A DNA stretch of 64,000 bases from an uncultured Sutterella sp. Its GTDB lineage: Bacteria; Pseudomonadota; Gammaproteobacteria; Burkholderiales; Burkholderiaceae_F. A program made the translations under genes and the position numbers. The notes beneath the pieces were generated by a model. That model was not told the DNA's origin. It made no database searches and worked only from the letters and a program-made list of their open reading frames with translations. The stretch spans positions 51,119 through 115,118 of the forward strand of contig UQTE01000004.1 of assembly GCA_900543805.1 (NCBI GenBank), written 5' to 3'. How positions within the stretch are numbered: the stretch's first letter is position 1; each line of letters begins with the position of its first letter. Positions 37,024-46,354 of this stretch are shown in pieces.

Positions 37024-38040
37024 TTAGTTGAACTGACGCAGGAAGCGCAGATCGCCTTCAAAGAAGAGGCGCAGGTCATCAATGCCGTAGCGAAGCATGG
37101 TGAGTCGTTCAAGGCCCGACCCGAAGGCAAAGCCGATGTACTTTTCCGGATCCAGACCGTAGTTGCGCACGACGTTCGGGTGCACTTCGCCGGCCCCGGA
37201 AATTTCGAGCCACTTGCCCTTGCGCGGACCGCTCGTGAACATCATGTCCACTTCGACCGAAGGTTCGGTGAAGGGGAAGTAGGAGGGACGGAAGCGCACG
37301 ACGAGGTCTTCGGTTTCAAAGAAGCGGCGCAGGAAGTCGCTGTAGACGCCCTTCAGGTCCGAGAAGCTCACGTTCGTGTCCATCCAGAGGCCTTCGACCT
37401 GGTGGAACATGGGCGAGTGCGTCGCGTCGGAGTCAACGCGGAAGGTGCGCCCCGGAGCGATCGTCTTGATGGGAGGCGTGTGCGTGCGGGCGTAGCGCAC
37501 CTGCATGGGCGAGGTGTGCGGACGCAGCGGCATCTGGCGACCCTCTTCGTCGACGCGGTCCACGTAGAAGGTGTCCTGCATCGAGCGGGCCGGATGGTTG
37601 GGAGGATTGTTGAGGGCCGTAAAGCTGAACCAGTCGCTTTCGATTTCGGGGCCGTCCGCCACGTCGAAGCCGATCGAGCGGAAGATTTCCTCGATGCGCA
37701 TCCAGGTGCGCATCACCGGATGGATTCCGCCCTCGGAACGGAAGCGTCCCGGCAGCGTCACGTCGATCGATTCGCTCGCGAGCTTGGCGGCGAGTTCCGC
37801 CTCGGCCATGGCCGTGCGGCGCTCGTTCAAAAGCGCTTCGATTTCGGCCTTGGCGCGGTTGATTTCCTGACCGCGGGCCCGACGCTCTTCATGCGGCAGC
37901 TTTCCGAGCTCCTTCATGAGCGCGGTCAAAGCTCCGGTCTTGCCGAGAAAGCGCGCCTTGGCGTCTTCGAGCGCGGCGGGCTGCTCGGCCTGAGCAAAAG
38001 CCAGGCGGGCGGATTCGATAAGTTCCGAAAGTTCCTGCAT
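37024..38040 (-). CDS. pheS: Phenylalanyl-tRNA synthetase alpha subunit
   Basis: A 338-residue catalytic subunit. An N-terminal coiled-coil (about 1-90) that grips tRNA is followed by the class II core with [14 protein letters not shown], the SPMFHQVEG motif and the C-terminal [18 protein letters not shown] motif 3. No phenylalanine-rich leader peptide was found upstream. Confidence 0.97.
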   Translation of the reverse strand: MQELSELIESARLAFAQAEQPAALEDAKARFLGKTGALTALMKELGKLPHEERRARGQEINRAKAEIEALLNERRTAMAEAELAAKLASESIDVTLPGRFRSEGGIHPVMRTWMRIEEIFRSIGFDVADGPEIESDWFSFTALNNPPNHPARSMQDTFYVDRVDEEGRQMPLRPHTSPMQVRYARTHTPPIKTIAPGRTFRVDSDATHSPMFHQVEGLWMDTNVSFSDLKGVYSDFLRRFFETEDLVVRFRPSYFPFTEPSVEVDMMFTSGPRKGKWLEISGAGEVHPNVVRNYGLDPEKYIGFAFGSGLERLTMLRYGIDDLRLFFEGDLRFLRQFN

Positions 38041-38230
38041 AGCGGTGTCATCCTGAAAGCGGCGCGCCCTTCGGAGCGCGTCGGCACGGGTTCGTGAGGC
38101 CCGTTTGATACGTTTGAATTCCGTCGGGCCGAAGGCCCGAGAAAAGCTACTTTACTACCTTTTGCGGTGCCACGCCCTTCGCGACAATGCTTAGGAGGAC
38201 GGCCGTACCGTCTTCACCCCGCCGGGCGCA
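38041..38230 (-). other. Leader region of pheST
   Basis: About 190 bases between the rplT terminator and pheS, without an ORF of interest. A GC hairpin (CGGGCCTTCGGCCCG, about 38126-38140) lies here without a T-run. The pheST promoter must be in this stretch but no clear boxes are visible. Confidence 0.4.
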
Positions 38231-38267
38231 CAAAAAAAGAGACTCGGCGCGCGAGCAACCGAGTCTT
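38231..38267 (-). terminator. Terminator of the infC-rpmI-rplT operon
   Basis: GACTCGG / CCGAGTC stem with an inner GCGC-rich loop, followed on the minus strand by TCTTTTTTTG. Confidence 0.8.
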
Positions 38268-38337
38268 CTTTATGCGTTCCGTTCGGGGCGTCCGTCCCGA
38301 AGGAGAGGACGCCGCGATACGTTCACCGATCCAAAGA

Positions 38338-38688
38338 TCAGGCGGCCTTGACCTGCGCGACGAGGGCGGCGAAGCCTTCCTTGTCGAACACGGCCATGTC
38401 GGCGAGGACCTTGCGGTCCAGGGCGATGCCGGCCTTCTTGAGACCGTTCATGAAACGCGAGTACGTCATGCCGTTGGCACGGGTGCCGGCGTTGATGCGG
38501 GCAATCCAGAGACGGCGGAACACGCGCTTCTTGTTGCGGCGGTCACGGTAGGCGTACTGACCGGCACGCATGACGGCCTGCTTGGCAACACGATAGACGT
38601 TGTTGCGGCGCAGACGGAAACCCTTCGAAAGGGCAAAAATCTTCTTATGACGGGCACGAGCCGTCACACCACGCTTAACTCGGGGCAT
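38338..38688 (-). CDS. rplT: 50S ribosomal protein L20
   Basis: A 116-residue 23S rRNA-binding protein, Arg/Lys-rich at the N-terminus ([24 protein letters not shown]), early-assembly protein. Lies 20 bases after rpmI. In E. coli L20 also represses this operon translationally by binding its leader; whether that holds here is unknown. Confidence 0.98.
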   Translation of the reverse strand: MPRVKRGVTARARHKKIFALSKGFRLRRNNVYRVAKQAVMRAGQYAYRDRRNKKRVFRRLWIARINAGTRANGMTYSRFMNGLKKAGIALDRKVLADMAVFDKEGFAALVAQVKAA

Positions 38689-38708
38689 CTTTAATCTCCT
38701 CTCACAAA

Positions 38709-38906
38709 TCAGGCGTAAGGCAACATGCGACGCACGGACGCGATATCCGAATCATGAACGTTCGTCATGCCGCGGAGCTGACGCTTGTTCTTGGTTGTAC
38801 GCTTGGTGAGAATGTGACGCTTCGTGGCGTGGGCGCGCTTGATCGAGCCGCTGGCGCGCGGCTTGAAACGCTTGGCGGCGGCGCGCTTGGTCTTCATCTT
38901 CGGCAT
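38709..38906 (-). CDS. rpmI: 50S ribosomal protein L35
   Basis: A 65-residue basic ribosomal protein ([15 protein letters not shown] start, [12 protein letters not shown] in the C-terminal half). Between infC and rplT as in nearly all bacteria. Confidence 0.98.
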   Translation of the reverse strand: MPKMKTKRAAAKRFKPRASGSIKRAHATKRHILTKRTTKNKRQLRGMTNVHDSDIASVRRMLPYA

Positions 38907-39004
38907 TTGCCGGTTACCTCAATTTTTGGATGAATCCGGGGCGGCCTTCCGGAACGGAAGACACTTTACAGAGCCTTGGATCCACTTGTTATGAAAACCG
39001 AATC

Positions 39005-39027
39005 ATCCGAGCGGAGACCGCTCGGAT
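39005..39027 (-). promoter_or_regulatory. Hairpin between infC and rpmI
   Basis: Perfect 9-bp stem ATCCGAGCG / CGCTCGGAT with a five-base loop, followed on the minus strand by GATTCGGTTTTC. It may be a weak terminator or part of the L20-responsive leader known from this operon in other bacteria. Confidence 0.5.
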
Positions 39028-39078
39028 GAAATCGGGAAGTGCGGATTGTACCGCAAAAGAAAAAGAAATGTCAGCGAA

Positions 39079-39600
39079 TCACTTCTTCTTTTTCGGAGCG
39101 AGCACCATGATCATCTGCCGGCCCTCGAGCTTGGGCTGATGTTCGACCTGGGCGATTTCGGCGAGTTCGTTGCGAACCCGGTCCATCAGCTCCATGCCGA
39201 AGTGCTGGTGCGCCATTTCACGGCCGCGGAAACGCAGCGTCACCTTGGCCTTGTCGCCGTCCGTCAGGAAGCGCACGAGACTGCGAAGCTTGGTCTGGAA
39301 GTCGTTCTCGTCCGTAACGGGTCGGAACTTCACTTCCTTGACCTGGATCGTCTTCTGCTTGGCCTTGGCTTCCTGAGCCTTCTTCTGCTCCTGATAGCGG
39401 AACTTGCCGTAGTCCATCAGGCGGCAGACGGGCGGCTGGGCGTTGGGCGCGATCTCGACGAGATCCACGTCCGCTTCCTCGGCCATGCGCAACGCTTCCG
39501 ACGTACGAACAATACCGATCTGCTGGCCGTCGACGCCGGTCAGTCGGACTTCATGAACTCGGATCTCACCATTGATCCGATGCTTGCGATCTTGAGCTAT
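39079..39600 (-). CDS. infC: Translation initiation factor IF-3 (ATA start)
   Basis: Frame in phase from 39600 gives 173 residues with the full IF-3 N-domain ([20 protein letters not shown]) and the C-domain ending in LAPKKKK; E. coli IF-3 has 180. There is no ATG, GTG or TTG at the N-terminus: the codon seven bases after a perfect AGGAG is ATA (39598-39600 on the plus strand reads TAT). The next in-frame ATG (39492) would delete the first 36 residues of the N-domain. Non-canonical starts (AUU, AUC) are a known self-regulation device of infC, because IF-3 discriminates against them; AUA fits that rule. Confidence 0.95.
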   Translation of the reverse strand: MAQDRKHRINGEIRVHEVRLTGVDGQQIGIVRTSEALRMAEEADVDLVEIAPNAQPPVCRLMDYGKFRYQEQKKAQEAKAKQKTIQVKEVKFRPVTDENDFQTKLRSLVRFLTDGDKAKVTLRFRGREMAHQHFGMELMDRVRNELAEIAQVEHQPKLEGRQMIMVLAPKKKK

Positions 39601-39639
39601 GACACTACTCCTGAAAAAGTGATTCGACGGGTCGTCCGA

Positions 39640-41559
39640 TCAGTGCGCAAAGGGCGCACGGCTGTCGTTTTCGGCACGAACCATGGCGATGAAGTCGTCG
39701 AGCGACATCACGCCGAGATCCTTGCCGCCGCGAGCGCGGACGGCCACCGCACCGGCCTGCTTTTCCTTGTCGCCGACGACGGCGATGAACGGGATTTTTT
39801 GCAGACTGAGTTCGCGAATTTTATAGTTGATTTTTTCGTTGCGCAAATCGGTTTCAACCCGAATGTTGGCCTCGTGGAGTTTTTGTGCGACTTCTTTGAC
39901 ATAATCCGACTGCGCGTCGGTAATCGAAGCGACCGCAACCTGCACCGGGGCGAGCCAAACCGGGAAGGCGCCCGCATACTCTTCGATGAGCATGCCGATC
40001 CAGCGTTCGAGCGAGCCGAGCATGGCGCGGTGCAGCATCACCGGCACCTTGCGGGTGTTGTCTTCGGCGACGTATTCGGCGCCGAGGCGGCCCGGCATCT
40101 GGAAGTCGACCTGAATCGTGCCGCACTGCCAGGAGCGGCCGAGGCAGTCCTTCAGGTGATATTCGATCTTCGGACCGTAGAAGGCGCCTTCGCCTTCGAG
40201 GATGTCGTACTTGACGCCGATGTCGTCAAGGCTCTTCATCAGGGCGGCTTCGGCCTTGTCCCAGGCGGCGTCCTCGCCGATGCGCATTTCCGGACGGGTC
40301 GCGACCTTGTAGGCGATTTCCGTAAAGCCGAAGTCCTTGTAGACCTGCTGCACGAGACGCGTGTAGTCTTCGCATTCCTTCAGAATCTGATCTTCCGTGC
40401 AGAAGATGTGGCCGTCGTCCTGCGTGAAGGCGCGAACGCGCATCATGCCGTGCAGCGACCCCGAGGGTTCGTTGCGGTGGCACTGACCGAATTCGCCGTA
40501 GCGAAGCGGCAGATCGCGGTAGGAGCGCAGCGACGAATTGAAGAGCTGGATGTGGCCCGGGCAGTTCATCGGCTTGAGCGCGTAGTAGCGGTTTTCCGAT
40601 TCGGTCGTGAACATGTTTTCACGATACTTCGCCCAGTGGCCGGAGCGTTCCCAGAGCGAGCGGTCGAGAAGCTGCGGCGCCTTGACTTCCTGATAGCCGT
40701 TGTCCTGATAGACGCGGCGCATGTACTGTTCGACGACCTGCCAGAGGGCCCAGCCGCGGGCGTGCCAGAAGATCATGCCCGGCGCTTCGTCCTGGATGTG
40801 GAAGAGGTCGAGTTCCTTGCCGAGGCGGCGATGATCGCGCTTTTCCGCTTCTTCGAGCATGTGGAGGTAGGCGGCCTGTTCGTCCTTCGTGGCCCAGGCC
40901 GTGCCGTAGATGCGCTGCAGCATTTCGTTCTTGCTGTCGCCGCGCCAGTAGGCGCCCGCCACCTTCATGAGCTTGTGGACCTTGAGCTTGCCCGTCGACG
41001 GCACGTGAGGACCGCGGCAGAGGTCGATGAAGTCGCCCTGACGATAGAGCGAAATCGTTTCGCCTTCGGGGATCGCTTCGATCAGTTCGGCCTTGTACTT
41101 TTCACCCATGTCGAGGAAGAACTTCACGGCCTCGTCGCGCGCCATTTCGACGCGTTCGACCGGAAGGTCGCGCTTGACGATTTCGTCCATGCGGGCTTCG
41201 ATCTTCTTCAGGTCTTCGGGCGTGAAGGGACGTTCGAAGGAGAAGTCGTAGTAGAAGCCGTTTTCAATGGCCGGCCCGATCGTCACCTGCGCCGACGGGA
41301 AGAGTTCCTTGACGGCCTGGGCCATCAGGTGCGCCGTCGAGTGGCGGATGAGTTCGAGACCTTCGGGATCGCGCCCGGTCACGATGGCGACTTCGGCGTC
41401 CTTGTCGACCACATGGGAGAGGTCGACGAGACGGCCGTCCACACGGCCGGCGAGAGCGGCCTTCGCAAGGCTCACGCTGATGTTCTTGGCGATGTCGAGT
41501 ACGCTCGGAGCATTTTCAAATTCACGCTTCGAACCGTCGGGAAGAGTAATCGAAACCAT
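39640..41559 (-). CDS. thrS: Threonyl-tRNA synthetase
   Basis: A 639-residue class II synthetase. Start at 41559 ([14 protein letters not shown]) after GAGGA. Domains in order: TGS (1-60), editing domain (about 65-225, with [12 protein letters not shown]), catalytic core (MNCPGHIQ carrying a zinc cysteine, [20 protein letters not shown]) and the C-terminal anticodon-binding domain. Followed 39 bases later by infC, forming the standard thrS-infC-rpmI-rplT order. Confidence 0.98.
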   Translation of the reverse strand: MVSITLPDGSKREFENAPSVLDIAKNISVSLAKAALAGRVDGRLVDLSHVVDKDAEVAIVTGRDPEGLELIRHSTAHLMAQAVKELFPSAQVTIGPAIENGFYYDFSFERPFTPEDLKKIEARMDEIVKRDLPVERVEMARDEAVKFFLDMGEKYKAELIEAIPEGETISLYRQGDFIDLCRGPHVPSTGKLKVHKLMKVAGAYWRGDSKNEMLQRIYGTAWATKDEQAAYLHMLEEAEKRDHRRLGKELDLFHIQDEAPGMIFWHARGWALWQVVEQYMRRVYQDNGYQEVKAPQLLDRSLWERSGHWAKYRENMFTTESENRYYALKPMNCPGHIQLFNSSLRSYRDLPLRYGEFGQCHRNEPSGSLHGMMRVRAFTQDDGHIFCTEDQILKECEDYTRLVQQVYKDFGFTEIAYKVATRPEMRIGEDAAWDKAEAALMKSLDDIGVKYDILEGEGAFYGPKIEYHLKDCLGRSWQCGTIQVDFQMPGRLGAEYVAEDNTRKVPVMLHRAMLGSLERWIGMLIEEYAGAFPVWLAPVQVAVASITDAQSDYVKEVAQKLHEANIRVETDLRNEKINYKIRELSLQKIPFIAVVGDKEKQAGAVAVRARGGKDLGVMSLDDFIAMVRAENDSRAPFAH

Positions 41560-41598
41560 GATTTTCCTCGGTGAATGCAATGAGAGATGGGGTACGGT

Positions 41599-41628
41599 TA
41601 AAAAAAAAGTGCGGCATGAGCCGCACTT
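41599..41628 (-). terminator. Terminator between tRNA-Val and thrS
   Basis: Perfect 9-bp stem AAGTGCGGC / GCCGCACTT with a four-base loop and a run of nine T on the minus strand. It would end the tRNA-Val transcript or attenuate thrS. Confidence 0.92.
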
Positions 41629-41746
41629 CTTTGTCCGATCAACTTTGTTGTGACAACGATCCGCCCACGCCCTTAACTTTCCGTTGAGGGTGTTGTTGTG
41701 CGAAGCGTCGTTTCGATGCACATAGTCAACCGTTCCGTATGAATTC

Positions 41747-41823
41747 TGGTAGGCACGATTGGATTCGAACCAACGACCCCCACCATGTCAAGGTGATGCT
41801 CTAACCAACTGAGCTATGTGCCT
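41747..41823 (-). tRNA. tRNA-Val (GAC anticodon)
   Basis: A 77-base cloverleaf with CCA encoded; anticodon loop CTTGACA gives GAC. Acceptor AGGCACA/CGTGCCT has an A-C mismatch at the innermost pair. T loop TTCGAAT. Confidence 0.96.
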
Positions 41824-41839
41824 GAAAGAGAGAAGTGAA

Positions 41840-41868
41840 ATTATGCACGATCCCGAAGAAAAAAGCAA
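41840..41868 (-). promoter_or_regulatory. Promoter of tRNA-Val
   Basis: On the minus strand TTGCTT, 17 bases, CATAAT, ending 16 bases before the tRNA 5' end. The -35 box overlaps the putative relA terminator. Confidence 0.7.
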
Positions 41869-41899
41869 GGGGCTCCGAGAAAAATTTGCAAATCCCCTT
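41858..41899 (-). terminator. Possible terminator of relA
   Basis: AAGGGG / CCCCTT with a long AT-rich loop, followed on the minus strand by GCTTTTTTC. Weak stem. Confidence 0.4.
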
Positions 41900-41910
41900 C
41901 CCTCGTTCCG

Positions 41911-44016
41911 TCAAATGCGCTTGGCCCAAAGGACGCCGGGCACTTCACGGATGAGCGCGAGAACGCGCTTCAGGCCTTCGGTCGAAGGCGTCTCGATCTT
42001 GAAGCGCATGTGCGTGTCGCCCTTGATCACCTGCGTGCTGAGCCCCGTGACGCGGTGCTTTTCGCGCACGAAGATTTCCGAGAGGTCCTTGAGAAGACCG
42101 AGACGCTCGTTCGCCACGATGAGGAGTTCCGCGGGATAGACCGAGTCGGCCCGAGCCTTGCCCCAGCTCACCTCGATCAGGCGTTCGTGATCCTCTTCGG
42201 AGAGCTGCTTCAAGTTCGGGCAGTCCGCGCGGTGAATCGTGACGCCGCGCCCGCGGGTGACGTAGCCCACGATTTCGTCGGGCGGCACCGGGTGGCAGCA
42301 GCGCGCGAGCTGCGTCAAAAGCGAGTCGACGCCCACGACGAGCACCTGTCCCGAGGCTTTCGTGGGTTTCGCCGCGCTCACGAGCGACGGTTCCTCCTCC
42401 TTGGGCGCCTCCTTTTCGGGCATCACGGCCTGCTGCAGCGCCGTAATCGAAAGTTCGTCCTTCGCAAAGGAAAGGCAGAGGTTGTCGACCGAATCGAAGC
42501 CGAGGCGCTTAGCAAGCGCTTCAAGCTTGACGGCGGTCTTCCCCAAGCGCGCGAGTTCCTTGTCGATGCGTTCGCGCCCCTCGGCGATCTGGCGCTGCGT
42601 GAGCTGCGCGTTGAACCACTGCCGCACCTTGTTGCGCGTGCGGGGGCTCGCCGCGTAGCCGAGTTCGGGGTTGAGCCAGTCGCGGCTCGGCTGACCGACC
42701 TTCCCGGCGATGATTTCGACCGTCTGGCCCGTCTGCAGTTTGTAGTTGAGGGCCACCATGACGCCGTCGACCTTGGCGCCCTTCATGCGGTGACCGAGTT
42801 CGGTATGGACGAGATAGGCGAAGTCGACGGGGGTCGCCCCCTGCGGGAGCTCCACGACGCGCCCCTGAGGCGTGAGGCAGTAGACGTGGTCGTCCTGCAC
42901 CGCCTCGCCCCCTTCGGGCTTCGTCATGTCGCTTCGCCACGCAAGAAGCTGTCGCAGCCACGCCACGCGCTGTTCGTCCGCGGCCGAGGCGCCGAGCGAA
43001 TTTCCCGCTTCCTTGTAGCGCCAGTGCGCGGCCACGCCGAGTTCGGCGAACTCGTGCATCGCGCGCGTGCGGATCTGGATTTCGATGGGCCGCCCCGCCT
43101 TGTCCGTCACGACGGTGTGGAGCGACTGATAGCCGTTCGGCTTCGGGTTCGCGATGTAGTCGTCGTATTCCTTCGAGAGGATCGGGAACTCTTCCTGCAC
43201 GATCGAGAGCACCGTGTAGCACTCCTCGACCGTCCCGACGATGATGCGCACGGCCCGAATGTCAAAGAGCTGATCGAAGCGCAGGTGCTTTCGCTGCATC
43301 TTCTTCCAGATGGAATAGATGTGCTTCGGGCGCCCCGAGACGTCCGCCGTGATGTGGTTCTGGCGCAAAAGCTCCTGAATGCGGGCGACCGCCTTGTTGA
43401 TGAGTTCGATGCGCTCGGCGCGGTTCCCCTCGAGTTCGCGCGCGATGGCGTGGTACTCCTCGGGGCGCGTGAAGCGAAGCGACAGGTCTTCGAGCTCCCA
43501 CTTGATCTGCCAGATACCGAGGCGGTTGGCAAGAGGCGCATAGAGCGCGAGCGTGTCCTCGCCGTAGGCGCGGCTCTGCTCGCCCTTGCTCGAAGCGAAC
43601 CAGCGAAGCGTCTGCAGGCGGCTCGCAAGCTTCAGGAGCACAACGCGCAGATCCTTGCACATGGCAAGGAGCATGCGGCGCGCCGTTTCCGGATCGGTGC
43701 GGGCGGCGTCTTCGCCGCGCGTGCGGTTCGAGAGATCGTTGATGCGGCCGAGTTCCTGCACGAGACGGTTTACGTTCGCGCCGAAACTCTTTTCGATCCA
43801 TTCGCCCGAATTCTGCACAATGGCGGGCACGCAAAAGAGATAGGCCGCGGCCACGAGTTCGGGGTCGTTTCGAAAGCCCCGCAGAATTTCGGCGATGCCG
43901 TCGGCATGCGCCAGCGCGTTTTCGCCCGTGGAAAGCGTTACGTTTTTATAGAGAGGCTCCGCCAGGGTGCGGGCCAGGTTCACATCGATCGTCGGCGCTG
44001 CTGCTTCGGTCGTCAC
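41911..44016 (-). CDS. relA: (p)ppGpp synthetase RelA
   Basis: A 701-residue long RelA/SpoT homologue. A GTG start at 44016 follows AAGGAGGG at ideal spacing. The N-terminal hydrolase-like domain has lost the HD motif (where SpoT has HD this reads AYLFCVP), so it should be synthetase-only, that is RelA. The synthetase region (YSIWKKMQRKHLRFDQLFDIRAVRIIV), TGS domain (CLTPQGRVVELPQGATPVDFAY), zinc-finger (LARCCHPVPPDEIVGYV) and C-terminal ACT domain are all present. It makes the stringent-response alarmone on ribosomes with uncharged tRNA. Confidence 0.93.
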   Translation of the reverse strand: MTTEAAAPTIDVNLARTLAEPLYKNVTLSTGENALAHADGIAEILRGFRNDPELVAAAYLFCVPAIVQNSGEWIEKSFGANVNRLVQELGRINDLSNRTRGEDAARTDPETARRMLLAMCKDLRVVLLKLASRLQTLRWFASSKGEQSRAYGEDTLALYAPLANRLGIWQIKWELEDLSLRFTRPEEYHAIARELEGNRAERIELINKAVARIQELLRQNHITADVSGRPKHIYSIWKKMQRKHLRFDQLFDIRAVRIIVGTVEECYTVLSIVQEEFPILSKEYDDYIANPKPNGYQSLHTVVTDKAGRPIEIQIRTRAMHEFAELGVAAHWRYKEAGNSLGASAADEQRVAWLRQLLAWRSDMTKPEGGEAVQDDHVYCLTPQGRVVELPQGATPVDFAYLVHTELGHRMKGAKVDGVMVALNYKLQTGQTVEIIAGKVGQPSRDWLNPELGYAASPRTRNKVRQWFNAQLTQRQIAEGRERIDKELARLGKTAVKLEALAKRLGFDSVDNLCLSFAKDELSITALQQAVMPEKEAPKEEEPSLVSAAKPTKASGQVLVVGVDSLLTQLARCCHPVPPDEIVGYVTRGRGVTIHRADCPNLKQLSEEDHERLIEVSWGKARADSVYPAELLIVANERLGLLKDLSEIFVREKHRVTGLSTQVIKGDTHMRFKIETPSTEGLKRVLALIREVPGVLWAKRI

Positions 44017-44129
44017 AGCTCCCTCCTTCCTTTCTCGGCGGTACGTTTTTCTTCGCCTTGTCTGAAAAGTATAGAGAAGATTCTCTTGAGAAGAGAGGCG
44101 CCGCATTCCGGCGGTTGTTTCAAAGCGTA

Positions 44130-44154
44130 GGGCGGGATGGAAGTCATCCCGCCC
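44130..44154 (-). terminator. Possible terminator of the autotransporter gene
   Basis: A perfect 10-bp stem GGGCGGGATG / CATCCCGCCC, loop of five, but only a short T-poor exit (CTACGCTTTG) on the minus strand. Confidence 0.45.
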
Positions 44155-44187
44155 CGGCTCGAAAAATTTCGGACTCCGCGCTTGCGC

Positions 44188-46308
44188 TTAGTACTGACGG
44201 CCGACCGTGATCATCCAGCTTCGGCTTTCATACCCGTCGGCGCCGCCCGCAAAGCGTCCCGACGCCGCAAAGCGGTAGTTGCGCCAGGAACCCCGCACGC
44301 CGAAACTCCCCTCTCCGCGCACGCGGGCCATTTCACTGCCCCGCCACGAGTCGGAGAGTTCCTTTTCGGCCCAGGGCGCTTCAATGCGACCCTTGCGCCG
44401 CAGTTCTCCCGCGTAGCCCCAGGCGCTCAGCTCGGCAAAGCCCGTCCACCCTTCGAGCCACTTCACGTTCGGGAAAAGACCGCCCTCCCAGCGGGCGCCC
44501 AGACCCAGACTCGCGAAGATTCTCGCATCGGTCTTCTCGCGCACGATCGCGTCGCCCGAGGCCTCCCACTCGTGGGTGTAGTCGGACATCCGATGAAGCG
44601 CCGCAGCCCCGAAGACGCGCCAGGCGTCGTCCGTTCCCACAGGCAACGAATAGAGTCCCCCGAGCGTGGCAAGCTTCGGGTTCACGTCCCGAGCCGAGAG
44701 ATAGACGTCGGACGAAGGCGAGTAGTGCAGGTCTTCCGACGCCTCGGACCAGTCCGCGAAGAGAAGCGCGTCGCCGCGTCCGATCGGCCGCTGCCACCAG
44801 AAGGCCACGCCCGTCACGGTCGAATCGGCTTCGGTGCCGTAGTGCGTCCCCACGGTCGTCGTGCGGTCTTCGTAGCGCATCATCGCCCCGAACGCGTCGT
44901 CGCCCCGAGACCAGACGCCCGCAAGGCGAAAGCCCGTGCGGTCGGTTTCGCGTCGGTCGGCCGGACGCTTGTGGGCGGACGTCTCCGACTCGGTCGTACC
45001 GTCCGTCACCTCCACCCAAAGCGAGAGTCCCAGGGGATCCGCGGGATTGCGAAGTTTCTTCCGTTCTTCGGGCGTCGCCTTCTCCCAAGCCTTTTCATAA
45101 GCCTTGCGGTCGGCCTCGCTCACCCAAAGCGGCAAAACGGGCTTCGCGGCCTTTCCCACTCGCCAAAGCACCGGCGCGAGACTTGAGACGTCGTTCGTCA
45201 TGTCTTCTTCCAGCCCCGTGCGCAAATGCGCGGTCGCCATGTATTCCACGGCGGGTCCGAGGTCGTAACCGAAGGCAGCGGTCGCAAAGAGTTCGTCCTG
45301 CAGAAAGTCCAAGAGAGCCGGGGGCATCCACCGATCGTCCATCGCTTCAACGAGCTTTGTCGCGAAACCGGCGAGCGGTCCCGTATGCCGAGCTCTGTAC
45401 GTCGTAAAAGTCACGTCGGCGCCCGAAACGACGAAGTTCCCGAAAAGATTGCTACCAGGTCGACACACCGTCAGGTTTTCGAGCCCCGTCAAGGTCAGGC
45501 CATTGCCGAAAAGCGCGTGCCAGTCCTTCTGCGTCTGCGAAAACGTTTCGTCGTCGACGAGTACGAGCGCGCCCGGATCAAAGGAGACGTTTCCCTGACC
45601 GTACAAATGTGATTCCTGACCGGAAAGCGCTCCGGTAACGATGAGCCGCGCGTCGCCGCCCACGGCGATGTTCGCCCCCGACGAGGCATTTCCCAGGATG
45701 AAGGAAACGTTGTCCTTCACCTCAAAGGAGCCGTCGACCCAAAGTGTCGGACGGGCGAAGTCGCGGCTCCCTGGCGGATCCCAATCCGCAAAATCAGGGA
45801 TGCATCCCGCATCCGCCACGACGATCGCCGAATGTTTGTCCGCGTGTACGGAAAAGGTCCCCTCGAAACCGTTGAATGCATTCCGGTCGAGAATCAACTG
45901 CGTCGGCGGCGGAGCCACCTCGTCTATCGGGCTCGTCGTACGAAGCGACACGGTGAGGGACGACGATCCGTCGCCCGAAACCTTGGCCACCTCCACGTAG
46001 CTGTCAAGCGGGGAATCTTTCGTGGCGAATCCACGAATCTCAATTGTGTTTGATCCAGAGAAATGAAGTTCGGAAATATCCAGCCCAGTCTCTTCTTTCC
46101 ACACGACGTTATCGTTGTCGAGTTCTACTCGACCGTCGGGCAGGTAAGTTGCCCGCAAGGTCGGCACAGACGGGATGTCCCCGTTGGAAAAGAGAGAACT
46201 GGAGTCAGTGGAGGGAGCGGCTGCGGTAGCGCCGCAGAAAGAGAGAAGGACGCAGGAAAGCGCCCGGGCGAGCGGATGCCCGGCAAAAGATGGTTGTGCG
46301 GTTGGCAC
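44188..46308 (-). CDS. Autotransporter (type Va) with beta-barrel domain
   Basis: A 706-residue predicted outer-membrane protein. GTG start at 46308, seven bases after AAGGAG; signal peptide about residues 1-31 (SCVLLSFCGATAAA). The passenger (about 32-430) is beta-rich, with repeated short strands and Asp/Gly turns (e.g. LYGQGNVSFDPGALVLVDD), typical of a beta-helix but shorter than most. The C-terminal about 270 residues form the autotransporter barrel (TGFRLAGVWSRGDDAFGAMMRYED onward) and the chain ends VGRQY with the terminal aromatic. No protease triad or adhesin motif is evident, so function of the passenger is unknown. Monocistronic. Confidence 0.85.
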   Translation of the reverse strand: MPTAQPSFAGHPLARALSCVLLSFCGATAAAPSTDSSSLFSNGDIPSVPTLRATYLPDGRVELDNDNVVWKEETGLDISELHFSGSNTIEIRGFATKDSPLDSYVEVAKVSGDGSSSLTVSLRTTSPIDEVAPPPTQLILDRNAFNGFEGTFSVHADKHSAIVVADAGCIPDFADWDPPGSRDFARPTLWVDGSFEVKDNVSFILGNASSGANIAVGGDARLIVTGALSGQESHLYGQGNVSFDPGALVLVDDETFSQTQKDWHALFGNGLTLTGLENLTVCRPGSNLFGNFVVSGADVTFTTYRARHTGPLAGFATKLVEAMDDRWMPPALLDFLQDELFATAAFGYDLGPAVEYMATAHLRTGLEEDMTNDVSSLAPVLWRVGKAAKPVLPLWVSEADRKAYEKAWEKATPEERKKLRNPADPLGLSLWVEVTDGTTESETSAHKRPADRRETDRTGFRLAGVWSRGDDAFGAMMRYEDRTTTVGTHYGTEADSTVTGVAFWWQRPIGRGDALLFADWSEASEDLHYSPSSDVYLSARDVNPKLATLGGLYSLPVGTDDAWRVFGAAALHRMSDYTHEWEASGDAIVREKTDARIFASLGLGARWEGGLFPNVKWLEGWTGFAELSAWGYAGELRRKGRIEAPWAEKELSDSWRGSEMARVRGEGSFGVRGSWRNYRFAASGRFAGGADGYESRSWMITVGRQY

Positions 46309-46354
46309 GACGGTCTCCTTTTCGGTGGAAAAGAGCGGCCGCCTGTCATGTCAT

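Noticed and set aside
34274..37027. A 917-codon plus-strand open frame opposite ihfA/pheT
   Set aside because: Shadow of pheT; the opposite strand encodes a complete synthetase subunit.
38041..38337. PheM-like attenuator leader peptide before pheST
   Set aside because: No short reading frame rich in phenylalanine codons was found in this stretch.
41560..41750. T-box riboswitch upstream of thrS
   Set aside because: No T-box consensus (TGGGTGGTACCGCG-like) and the organism is not a Firmicute; only a tRNA gene and an ordinary terminator are present.
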